From positions 1 to 11,433 of the forward strand of contig JAGBQS010000080.1 of the NCBI GenBank assembly GCA_017632695.1: DNA of 11,433 bases, given 5' to 3'. This DNA comes from Bacteroidales bacterium. GTDB lineage: Bacteria > Bacteroidota > Bacteroidia > Bacteroidales > UBA3663. Below the pieces are notes generated by a model. The model made no database searches and had not been told where the DNA came from. It saw only the letters and a list, made by a program, of their open reading frames with translations. The translations under genes and the position numbers were made by a program. Positions 1-6,995 of the stretch are shown here, piece after piece; position 1 is the first letter of the stretch, and each line of letters starts with the position of its first letter.

Positions 1-1
1 G

Positions 2-424
2 ATGTTCGGTAACCCGGAAACCACTACCGGCGGTAATGCCCTGAAGTTCTATGCTTCGGTCCGCCTGGATATACGTCGCATTACCACCCTGAAGCAGGGC
101 GAGCAGGCCATCGGTTCGAGCGTACGCGTCAAGGTTGTCAAGAACAAGGTTGCACCTCCGTTCCGCAAGGCTGAGTTCGATGTGCTGTATGGCGAGGGAA
201 TCTCGCGCAGCGGCGAGCTGGTCGATCTGGGCGTGGAGTACGGCATCATCAAAAAGTCGGGTTCGTTCTTCAGCTACGAGGGCAGCAAGCTGGCTCAGGG
301 CCGCGATGCCACGAAGGCTATCATGCTCGATAATCCGGATCTGGCCAAGGAGATCGAAGATAAGATCATGGCTAAGCTTTCGGGCGGAGAGGAGCCTGAA
401 GAAGGATCTTCGGCAGCCGAATAA
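2..424 (+). CDS. recA: RecA recombinase, C-terminal part (5' truncated by window edge)
   Basis: This is the C-terminal 140 residues of RecA, the ATP-dependent DNA strand-exchange protein that also triggers the SOS response. The visible part begins at MFGNPETTTGG, the DNA-binding loop L2, equivalent to about residue 202 of the 353-residue E. coli protein. It continues through ALKFYASVRLDIRR, the polymer-interface strand with the conserved Lys and Phe, then VKVVKNK, LYGEGIS and GELVDLGVEYGIIKKSG of the C-terminal domain. It ends in an acidic Glu-rich tail, as RecA proteins usually do. The ATG at position 2 is an internal Met and not the true start; base 1 is the end of the preceding codon, so the Walker motifs lie outside the window. 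The stop is only 10 bases before the next gene on the same strand, and no terminator is visible between them. Confidence 0.97.
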   Translation: MFGNPETTTGGNALKFYASVRLDIRRITTLKQGEQAIGSSVRVKVVKNKVAPPFRKAEFDVLYGEGISRSGELVDLGVEYGIIKKSGSFFSYEGSKLAQGRDATKAIMLDNPDLAKEIEDKIMAKLSGGEEPEEGSSAAE

Positions 425-434
425 CCCCCTCTTT

Positions 435-2969
435 ATGAAAAATCTTATACTATCTGTCATAACCGGCGTCGTGTTTGTCACGACGCTTGGTGCTCAGACC
501 CTTCCGGCACAGAACCGGAACGTCCTGTGGTACGAGGAACCGGCGCAGGTGTGGACGGAGGCTCTGCCTCTGGGCAACGGCAAGCTGGGCGCAATGGTGT
601 ATGGTATTCCCGGAAGCGAACGCATTCAGCTGAACGAGGAAACGCTATGGGCCGGATCGCCTAACAGCAATGCCAATCCGGAAGCGCTCAGCCATTTGTC
701 CGAGATACGCGCTTTGCTGTTCGAGGGCAGGTGGGAGGAGGCGCAGACGCTTTGCACGAAGTATGTGAAGTCGCCTACCAATCAGGGTATGCCTTACCAG
801 ACCTTCGGTGAGCTGCGGCTCACCATGCAGGATCACGAATATTATGCCAATTACCGACGCGTGCTGGATCTGGATTCAGCACGTACGGTCGTTGAGTACG
901 ATGTGCAGACGCAGCCGGGTGTGACCGGCAGGCAGGCTTATGTGCACCATCGGCGCGAAGTGTTCACTCCGTTGGGCGATAGTGTCGTTGTGGTCCGCCT
1001 TACGTCCGATCAGCCTGAAGGAATCACTTTCTCGGCCACCTTTTCCACTCCGCAGCAGGATGCACAGCTCCTGAGCGACGGGAATGAGGTGCTGCTGAAA
1101 GGTCTGACCGGTTCGCACGAGAAACTGAAGAATAAAGTCCGTTTTGAGGGACGTCTGCATGTGGAAACCAAGGGAGGTACCCTGCTTTCGCGCGACGGAG
1201 CCATCCGCGTGCGCGGAGCCGATGAAGCTGTCCTGTACATCTCGATTGCCTCGAATTTCGTCAACTATCAGGATGTGTCGGCCGATCAGTCGGCCCGTGC
1301 ACGCCGGCAGCTGGCCGAGGGCGTTCGGAAAGGATGGGAGCAGTTGTGGGTATCGCATGTGCAGCGCTACCGGGAACAGGCTGACCGGAATACGCTCTGG
1401 CTGGGTCCTGATGAGTATGCCAAGTGGCCGACTAACGTGCGTCTGGCGCAGTTTGCACGCACGCACGACAGGCATCTGGCAGCGCTCTATTACCGATTCG
1501 GCCGCTATCTGCTCATCTCGAGCAGTCAGCCCGGCGGACAGCCCGCCAATCTGCAGGGTATCTGGAACGACAAGATGCTGCCCAGCTGGGATTCGAAGTA
1601 TACGGTCAATATCAATACGGAGATGAACTATTGGCCGTCGGAGGTTTGCAACCTGTCGGAACTGAACGGTCCGCTGTTCCGGATGATTGAGGAAGTCAGC
1701 CGTACTGGTGCCGAGTCGGCCCGTATCATGTACGGAACGAAGGATTCTTCGGCATGGGTGCTGCATCACAATACCGATATCTGGCGCGTTACGGGATCCA
1801 TCGATAATGCTCCTTCGGGTATGTGGATGTCGGGCGGTGCCTGGCTCACGCAGCATTTGTGGCAGCATTATCTCTATACGGGCGATGTGGAGTTCCTGCG
1901 TAAGGTGTATCCCGTCATGAAGGGGGCTGCGCTGTTCTTCGACGAGACTATGATCGAGGAACCTTCGCACCGTTGGCTGGTGGTTTCGCCCAGTAATTCG
2001 CCCGAGAACGGACCGAAAGGCTTCCATTCGACCACGCAGTACGGTTGTGCGATGGATAACCAGCTGGTTCGCGATCTGTACTCGGATGTGATCAGCGCCG
2101 CTCAGATTCTGGGAGTGGATGCTGCCTACGCTGCCCGTCTGGATTCGCTCAGGGCCCGTCTGGTTCCGCATCTGGTGGGTTCGTGGGGCCAGTATCAGGA
2201 ATGGCTGGGTGACTGGGATAATCCGGATGATCAGCATCGCCATATCTCGCACCTTTACGGACTTTTCCCTTCGTCGCAGATTTCTCCCCGCAGGACGCCT
2301 CAGCTGTTCGATGCTGCGCGTACGTCGCTTATTCATCGCGGCGATATCTCGACCGGTTGGGCTATGGGCTGGCGTGTCTGCTTCTGGGCCCGTATGATCG
2401 ATGGTAATCATGCCTACTGCCTGCTCGAGAATCAGCTGCATCTGGTGCACGAGAATCCCGCCGACGGTTCGAAACCCGCAGGCGGAACCTATCCGAACCT
2501 CTTTGATTCCCATCCTCCGTTCCAGATTGACGGCAACTTCGGATGTACTGCCGGTATTGCCGAAATGCTGATGCAGAGCTACGACGGAGCCATCGACCTC
2601 CTGCCGGCATTGCCCGACTATTGGAAAGCGGAAGGCCGTGTGAGCGGTCTGGTTGCCCGTGGCGGCTTTGTGCTCGATATGGAGTGGAAGGAAGGCCGTG
2701 TAACGCGTTTGGCCATTACCAGCCGGATTGGCGGCAACTGCCGTCTGCGTTCCGCATCGCCCCTGAAGGGCAGCGGTTTGCGTCTGGTTGCCAAACCCGG
2801 ACAGCTGGCATATAAGGCCAATCCGAATCCGCTGTTCCGCCAGTTTGTGCCCGATGCAGAGGTTATCGTCAGTCCGCAAGCCTCGCTGAATCAGGTGGCT
2901 CCTGTACAGGAGTATGTTTATGACCTGAAGACACAGGCCGGGAAGACGATTGTCTTAAAAGGTATTTAG
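435..2969 (+). CDS. Exported GH95 glycoside hydrolase (alpha-L-fucosidase or alpha-L-galactosidase)
   Basis: This 844-residue protein belongs to glycoside hydrolase family 95, inverting enzymes that remove terminal alpha-L-fucose or alpha-L-galactose from glycans. Residues 1-20 form a signal peptide (KN, hydrophobic core, LGA before Gln), so it probably acts in the periplasm or at the envelope. The N-terminal beta-sandwich domain carries LPLGNGKLGAMVYG and LNEETLWAG. The (alpha/alpha)6 barrel carries NINTEMNYW (Asn392 and Asn394, which assist the base), QYQEW (Glu589, predicted general acid) and FQIDGNFG (Asp699, predicted base region). A C-terminal beta domain follows. Residue assignments rest on remembered comparison with Bifidobacterium AfcA. 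Thr390, two residues before Asn392, sits where fucosidases have His, which hints at L-galactose specificity. The ATG at 435 is chosen because it starts the signal peptide; upstream in-frame codons overlap recA. The gene lies 10 bases after recA and 54 before the GH140 gene, so it is probably co-transcribed with both. Confidence 0.93.
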   Translation: MKNLILSVITGVVFVTTLGAQTLPAQNRNVLWYEEPAQVWTEALPLGNGKLGAMVYGIPGSERIQLNEETLWAGSPNSNANPEALSHLSEIRALLFEGRWEEAQTLCTKYVKSPTNQGMPYQTFGELRLTMQDHEYYANYRRVLDLDSARTVVEYDVQTQPGVTGRQAYVHHRREVFTPLGDSVVVVRLTSDQPEGITFSATFSTPQQDAQLLSDGNEVLLKGLTGSHEKLKNKVRFEGRLHVETKGGTLLSRDGAIRVRGADEAVLYISIASNFVNYQDVSADQSARARRQLAEGVRKGWEQLWVSHVQRYREQADRNTLWLGPDEYAKWPTNVRLAQFARTHDRHLAALYYRFGRYLLISSSQPGGQPANLQGIWNDKMLPSWDSKYTVNINTEMNYWPSEVCNLSELNGPLFRMIEEVSRTGAESARIMYGTKDSSAWVLHHNTDIWRVTGSIDNAPSGMWMSGGAWLTQHLWQHYLYTGDVEFLRKVYPVMKGAALFFDETMIEEPSHRWLVVSPSNSPENGPKGFHSTTQYGCAMDNQLVRDLYSDVISAAQILGVDAAYAARLDSLRARLVPHLVGSWGQYQEWLGDWDNPDDQHRHISHLYGLFPSSQISPRRTPQLFDAARTSLIHRGDISTGWAMGWRVCFWARMIDGNHAYCLLENQLHLVHENPADGSKPAGGTYPNLFDSHPPFQIDGNFGCTAGIAEMLMQSYDGAIDLLPALPDYWKAEGRVSGLVARGGFVLDMEWKEGRVTRLAITSRIGGNCRLRSASPLKGSGLRLVAKPGQLAYKANPNPLFRQFVPDAEVIVSPQASLNQVAPVQEYVYDLKTQAGKTIVLKGI

Positions 2970-2982
2970 GATTTTTACTGAC

Positions 2983-3008
2983 TCACTAACCCCAATCACT
3001 AACCCCAA
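2983..3008 (+). repeat. Perfect tandem duplication of a 13-bp unit
   Basis: TCACTAACCCCAA occurs twice back to back (2983-2995 and 2996-3008) in the 54-base spacer between the GH95 and GH140 genes. The second copy ends 15 bases before the GH140 ATG. The repeat has no obvious dyad symmetry. It may be a slippage duplication or a paired binding site, and the sequence alone does not decide. No TAnnTTTG promoter box was seen in the spacer, which is otherwise A/T-rich with a TTAAAACA leader directly before the start codon. Confidence 0.85.
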
Positions 3009-3023
3009 TTTACTGTTAAAACA

Positions 3024-4424
3024 ATGCTTAAAAAACTTTTCAATGCACTTCTCGTCTGGTCTGTAGGTATGTCTTGCCTGATAGCAGCCGACAAACCCTG
3101 GAGTCATGGCAATCTGCAGGTTTCCGAAAACCAGCGCTATTTGCAGCACGCCGATGGAACACCTTTCTTCTGGCTGGGTGAAACCGGTTGGCTGCTGCCC
3201 GAAAACCTGAATCGGGATGAGGCGGCTTATTACCTGTCGCAGTGCCGCCAGAACGGTTACAATGTGGTACAGGTTCAGACCATCAACGATGTGCCAGCCT
3301 ATAATATTTACGGACAGCCGTCGCACCCGAACGGCTATGACTTCTCGGCCATCGACCAGCAGGGATACGGTTATTGGCAACACATGGACTACATCATCAA
3401 AACAGCCGAGAAGAACGGTATCTATATCGGAATGGTCTGTATCTGGGGCGGCTTGGTGAAAGCCGGACTGATGTCGGTCGAAGAGGCCAGACAGTACGGC
3501 ACCTTCCTGGCAAACCGCTATAAGGATGCTCCGAATATTGTCTGGATTATCGGCGGTGATATTCAGGGATATGTGAAAACCGAAGAATGGGAAACCCTGG
3601 CCCGAACCATCCGCAGCATCGACAAGAATCATCTGATGACGTTCCACCCCCGTGGACGTACCTGTTCGGCAACCTGGTTCAACGATGCCGAATGGGAGGA
3701 TTTCAATATGTTCCAGTCAGGTCATCGCCGATACGGACAGCGCAACGGCGACGGTGATTATACGATTGCCGAAGATACCGAGGAGGATAACTGGCGCTAT
3801 GTTGAGTCGGCTTTGGCTCTGAAGCATATCAAGCCGATTCTGGATGGAGAACCTTCGTACGAGCGTATTCCGCAGGGCCTGCACGATTTTTCACAGCCAC
3901 AGTGGACGGCTGCCGATTGCCGTCGATATGCGTGGTGGTCGGTGCTGGCCGGAAGCTGCGGACACACTTATGGCAATAATGCACTGATGCAGTTCTATAA
4001 ACCCGGAACCATCGGGGCATACGGCTGTACGACTCCCTGGTATGAGGCTATTCACGATCCCGGATTCCGTCAGATGCACTTTGTAAAGGATCTGATGCTG
4101 CGTCTGCCGTATTTTGACCGTCTGCCGGATCAGAGTGTACTGGTCGGTACTTACGGTGACCGTTACGAGCGTCCTGTAGCCAGCCGCGGAAAAGATTATA
4201 TTGTGGCATATACCTATACGGGCGCGCCGCTGACTGTCGATCTGACCCGCATATCAGGTTCCAAAAAACATGCCTGGTGGTACAGCCCGGTGGACGGTAC
4301 GCTGACCGATCTCGGCGAGTTTAAGAACAGCAAGGCACAAACTTTCCAGACAGGTATGAGTTATGGTGCCGGCCGGGATAATGTGTTGGTGATTATCGAT
4401 GCCAGCAAGGACTATTTGAAGTAA
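3024..4424 (+). CDS. Exported DUF4038 / GH140-like glycoside hydrolase (apiosidase-like)
   Basis: This 466-residue enzyme has a (beta/alpha)8 barrel of the DUF4038 family, which includes GH140 endo-apiosidases that cleave apiose-linked side chains of rhamnogalacturonan-II. A signal peptide covers about residues 1-22 (LKK, hydrophobic core, LIAA). Family hallmarks are FFWLGETGWLL near residue 50, NGYNVVQVQ, IVWIIGGD with Asp179 as candidate acid/base, and ILDGEPSYE with Glu276 as candidate nucleophile. The Asp-Glu spacing of 97 residues equals the spacing I recall for the characterised Bacteroides apiosidase (D187/E284). The C-terminal ~95 residues, containing WWYSPVDG, look like the small beta domain (collagen-binding-like) that usually follows. 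The ATG at 3024 gives a complete signal peptide. The stop codon lies inside the first unit boundary of a heptamer repeat array, and a strong terminator follows about 100 bases later. Apiosidase activity is inferred, since DUF4038 members vary in substrate. Confidence 0.88.
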   Translation: MLKKLFNALLVWSVGMSCLIAADKPWSHGNLQVSENQRYLQHADGTPFFWLGETGWLLPENLNRDEAAYYLSQCRQNGYNVVQVQTINDVPAYNIYGQPSHPNGYDFSAIDQQGYGYWQHMDYIIKTAEKNGIYIGMVCIWGGLVKAGLMSVEEARQYGTFLANRYKDAPNIVWIIGGDIQGYVKTEEWETLARTIRSIDKNHLMTFHPRGRTCSATWFNDAEWEDFNMFQSGHRRYGQRNGDGDYTIAEDTEEDNWRYVESALALKHIKPILDGEPSYERIPQGLHDFSQPQWTAADCRRYAWWSVLAGSCGHTYGNNALMQFYKPGTIGAYGCTTPWYEAIHDPGFRQMHFVKDLMLRLPYFDRLPDQSVLVGTYGDRYERPVASRGKDYIVAYTYTGAPLTVDLTRISGSKKHAWWYSPVDGTLTDLGEFKNSKAQTFQTGMSYGAGRDNVLVIIDASKDYLK

Positions 4425-4500
4425 GATGGCTGATGTAAGAAGTCTGATGTATGAAGTAAGAAGTAAGATGTCAGATGTATGAAGTATGATGTCTGATGTA
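4417..4500 (+). repeat. Heptamer tandem array, 12 units, consensus WGAWGTM
   Basis: Eighty-four bases divide exactly into twelve 7-base units without any insertion: TGAAGTA, AGATGGC, TGATGTA, AGAAGTC, TGATGTA, TGAAGTA, AGAAGTA, AGATGTC, AGATGTA, TGAAGTA, TGATGTC, TGATGTA. Positions 2, 3 and 5 are always G, A and G. Position 6 is T in eleven units. Position 1 is A or T, position 4 is A or T, and position 7 is A or C. The array starts within the last Leu-Lys-stop codons of the GH140 gene and so supplies its stop codon. It ends 21 bases before the terminator stem and 15 before the stop of the convergent ABC gene. Units are not palindromic and give no obvious hairpin. The function is unknown; it would be transcribed as a purine-rich 3' UTR. 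Confidence 0.9.
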
Positions 4501-4515
4501 TTAAATAAAAGGTAA

Positions 4516-5190
4516 TTATAGGGTCGCCTTCCGGTTCCGGTTGGCGACCAGTTTTTTGTCGGCGATGTTCCACACGATGTCGGCGTAGTGGCGTACCAGA
4601 TCCTGGTCATGAGAGGAGAGAAGGATCGCTTTCTGCTGTTCGGTGGCCAGTTTTTTCAGTGTTATCATGAGTTCCTGCCGGCTTTCGTAATCCAGAAATG
4701 CAGCCGGCTCGTCCAGTAACAGATAGTCCGTACCCTGAGCCAGGGCTCGGGCTATCATGGCTTTTTGCCGTTCTCCGTCGCTTAACTGCGAAACCAACCG
4801 CTGTGCCAGATGACCGATGCCCATGATTCCGATAGCATGGTCGGCAGCCTGGTAATCGTTGTCCGAAAAACGCCCTAACCAGGAAGCGTATGGCAGACGT
4901 CCATAGGCAACCAGTTCCCGAAGCGTAGTGTTCGGGAGTTCGGGTACACGAGTCAGAACCAGCCCCACTTTGCGGGCCAGTTCCGACGGTTTATAATCAG
5001 AAAGTAAATGATCTTCGAGTTCGATTGAACCGCTTAAAGGGGAAATGATTCCAGCCAATGTTTTCAGCAGTGTGGACTTTCCGGTGCCGTTGCGTCCGGT
5101 CAGGCACACAAAACTGCCGGGACAAAGGTCTGCATCAATATCCTCCACAATGGGTTGCCTGTAGCCGATGGATACCCCCTTCAGTTTCAT
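4516..5190 (-). CDS. ABC transporter ATP-binding protein, FecE/FhuC/BtuD type (orphan)
   Basis: This 224-residue ATPase is of the iron-siderophore/haem/cobalamin importer class and would power a membrane permease at the cytoplasmic face. Walker A is GRNGTGKST (residues 32-40), the signature is LSDGE (136-140), Walker B is LLLDEP (157-162) with Glu161 as catalytic base, and the switch His is H194 in LLSSHD. ELVAYGRLPYASWLG (92-106) is typical of the siderophore/B12 group. The Q-loop position carries Thr80 (VLTR) instead of Gln. No permease or binding-protein gene is in the window, so its partner and substrate are unknown. The start at 5190 (MKLKGVSIGY) is chosen because it begins at the family's first beta strand; an in-frame ATG at 5271 would overlap the upstream nucleotidase gene by about 55 bases. 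The gap to that gene is 26 bases, suggesting one operon. The last ~10 codons form a terminator hairpin for the opposite strand. Confidence 0.9.
   Translation of the reverse strand: MKLKGVSIGYRQPIVEDIDADLCPGSFVCLTGRNGTGKSTLLKTLAGIISPLSGSIELEDHLLSDYKPSELARKVGLVLTRVPELPNTTLRELVAYGRLPYASWLGRFSDNDYQAADHAIGIMGIGHLAQRLVSQLSDGERQKAMIARALAQGTDYLLLDEPAAFLDYESRQELMITLKKLATEQQKAILLSSHDQDLVRHYADIVWNIADKKLVANRNRKATL
4522..4557 (+). terminator. Intrinsic terminator of the recA-GH95-GH140 unit, inside the opposing gene
   Basis: GGTCGCC (4522-4528) pairs perfectly with GGCGACC (4543-4549) around a 14-base loop made of repeated TTCCGG, and AG plus six T residues follow (4552-4557). This is a classic rho-independent terminator for plus-strand transcription arriving from the GH140 gene. 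It lies within the last codons of the minus-strand ABC ATPase gene. In the minus direction the stem is followed by CTATAATTACCTTTT, a poorer U tract, so it may stop that transcript only partly. Confidence 0.85.
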
Positions 5191-5216
5191 AATGAACCTA
5201 AAAATGTGATTCCGGA

Positions 5217-6995
5217 TTATCGCTGATTGGCCTGCAGCAGTTTCAGGTCGCGTTCCTTGGCGGCTTTCCACCTGGCTTCGGGAATCACCTTCCAGTCGCC
5301 CCTCAGACGGGGAGTTACCACTTTTGTTTCGGCCAGATAACGGGCCATATAGCGGCGGACGTCCACCGGAGTAGTGTCGAGCGTACGGCTGAGCAGTGTT
5401 TCCTGATTCCAGCCCAAACCGTTCGGGATGAAGTTGCCTCCACCTGAATACTGATAGCTGTTGATAGCTACCCGATAGCGTTTGTCGGGGTCGATGGGCG
5501 ATCCGTCGCTCATCGAAAGGAGACGTACCCGTTTGCCGGCTTCCTTGCGGACATCGACCTCATAGCGTATGCCGGCTGCCGAAGTATAGTTGAAGGTAGG
5601 AGTCTGCAGCCTGGGCTTTGCGGCAGTATCGTTGGCAAACAACAGCAGATGATCGGCAGCCGAATGCATGGTAGCGAACTGCATCGAGAATCCGTATTCC
5701 AGATAACGGCGTACCTCGTCGGCTGTCATTTCTATGGAAAACAACTGGTTCTCGTACTTGTAAAGCGAGAACAGGTGACGCATGGTGACCTCTCCCTCCG
5801 GTACAACTTCGTATGGCGAAAGAATAGAGGCCAGTGAGATTTCGGCATGGGTGGCCCACAGTTGCGTTTCGTGAATCAGATCCACAAATTCGCTGGGTCC
5901 TACCAGACCGTCGGTGCCATTCAGTGGAGCCGTCAGTTGGCAGATGGGAGCATCCACATAGGCGTTAACAGCGTCCACATAAGGCTGGAAGGTTTGCAGA
6001 TAGGTGCTGTCCGGCTCGTAGTCGGCCATATCGATAAGCTGGGTTTTCGTCTGTTTGCGATAGGAACCGTCCTGCTGTCGGGTGAAGTGAATGTCAATGC
6101 GGCCCACCTTCCGGGCTTCCGTAACGGCATCCAGGATGGCTATAGTATCGCCGGCAATATTCACTACGCGCAGGTCGCGTTCCTGATGGTCATGTCCTAA
6201 CAGACAGATATCGAAGCCAGGTACCTTGGTAACGGCAGGAATGGAACCGTTCTCGTTCATGTACGAATCGAGGTCGCTGTTGTTGACGGTATAGTCACCA
6301 CCGGCGTGGAACAGGCCGATCAGCAGGTCGGGATGTTCGTTCTCCTGGATGTAGGGAACCCAGCGTTCGGCGCATTCCACCATATCCTGAAACTCCAGAT
6401 TCGGCCAAAGCGACTTAGGCAGCCATGCAGCAATATGCGGTGTGATCATACCCAGAACGGCAATCTTCAGGTGATTGCGTTCATAGACGGCATAAGGCTG
6501 GAACATCGGTTCGCCCGATTTCAGGTCGCCGTCAGGTCCGAGGGTTCGGGTGTCGATGGCATTGGCACAAAGCCAGGGCATCTGGAACTGCTGAGGCAGC
6601 CGGTTCAGGTAAACGGCTTCGCCGGCTTCAATATCGTGATTACCTACGCCAATGGCATCGTAGCCCAGATAATTATAGGTTGCAGCTGCTAAATGCTCGG
6701 TTGCCGTGTCGATGTAGTTGTAATAATACATCGAAGGCTGTCCTTGCAGGAAGTCGCCGGTGTCGAACATCAGGACACGTCCGGGATTCTCTTCGCGAAC
6801 CTTCTGCAGGTAGGTCGATACATTGGCCAGACTGGTACGAGCCGGAGCGTTGTGCTTGATGTCGAAGCCCAGGCAGGCTCCGTGTACGTCGGTTGTATAC
6901 AAAACCACCAAGTCGGTTTTCACAGGCTTGGTGTTGTCCTGACAGGCAACCAACAGGGTTACGGCAGTCAGCATAGGTAATACGATTTTTTTCAT
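5217..6995 (-). CDS. UshA/CpdB-family metallophosphatase / 5'-nucleotidase lipoprotein
   Basis: This 592-residue envelope lipoprotein probably dephosphorylates nucleotides or cyclic nucleotides to nucleosides outside the cytoplasm for salvage. The signal peptide ends in the lipobox LVAC with Cys18. The N-terminal calcineurin-like domain (about 28-330) has all the metal-binding motifs: TTDVHG (Asp36, His38), DTGD (Asp81), GNHD (118-121), LFHAGGD near 230, and GHDH (267-270). The C-terminal 5'-nucleotidase domain (about 350-560) includes NYTSAAGIRYEVD and YRVAINSYQYSGGGNF, the substrate-specificity region. Length and architecture fit UshA (5'-nucleotidase/UDP-sugar hydrolase) and CpdB (2',3'-cyclic phosphodiesterase) relatives, and the sequence does not separate these. 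The start codon overlaps the glmM stop in an ATGA (6992-6995), implying translational coupling. The ABC ATPase gene follows 26 bases downstream. Confidence 0.92.
   Translation of the reverse strand: MKKIVLPMLTAVTLLVACQDNTKPVKTDLVVLYTTDVHGACLGFDIKHNAPARTSLANVSTYLQKVREENPGRVLMFDTGDFLQGQPSMYYYNYIDTATEHLAAATYNYLGYDAIGVGNHDIEAGEAVYLNRLPQQFQMPWLCANAIDTRTLGPDGDLKSGEPMFQPYAVYERNHLKIAVLGMITPHIAAWLPKSLWPNLEFQDMVECAERWVPYIQENEHPDLLIGLFHAGGDYTVNNSDLDSYMNENGSIPAVTKVPGFDICLLGHDHQERDLRVVNIAGDTIAILDAVTEARKVGRIDIHFTRQQDGSYRKQTKTQLIDMADYEPDSTYLQTFQPYVDAVNAYVDAPICQLTAPLNGTDGLVGPSEFVDLIHETQLWATHAEISLASILSPYEVVPEGEVTMRHLFSLYKYENQLFSIEMTADEVRRYLEYGFSMQFATMHSAADHLLLFANDTAAKPRLQTPTFNYTSAAGIRYEVDVRKEAGKRVRLLSMSDGSPIDPDKRYRVAINSYQYSGGGNFIPNGLGWNQETLLSRTLDTTPVDVRRYMARYLAETKVVTPRLRGDWKVIPEARWKAAKERDLKLLQANQR

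Noticed and set aside
135..434. In-frame 100-residue N-terminal extension of the GH95 protein
   Set aside because: It is out-of-frame translation of recA. The signal peptide begins at the ATG at 435.
876..2879. A very long open frame (667 codons) antisense to the GH95 gene
   Set aside because: Its translation has no recognisable domain and is rich in Arg, His, Ile and Gln, as expected from reading a real gene backwards. The plus-strand frame carries a complete GH95 protein.
3024..3080. Lipoprotein signal in the GH140 protein (Cys18)
   Set aside because: The residues before Cys18 are Gly-Met-Ser, which does not match a lipobox. An ordinary signal peptide cut after LIAA is more likely.
4417..4500. 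CRISPR-like interpretation of the repeat array
   Set aside because: Units are 7 bases with no spacers, and no cas genes are present.
5191..5271. In-frame 27-residue N-terminal extension of the ABC ATPase
   Set aside because: It would overlap the 3' end of the nucleotidase gene and precedes the first strand of the ATPase fold. The ATG at 5190 fits the family.
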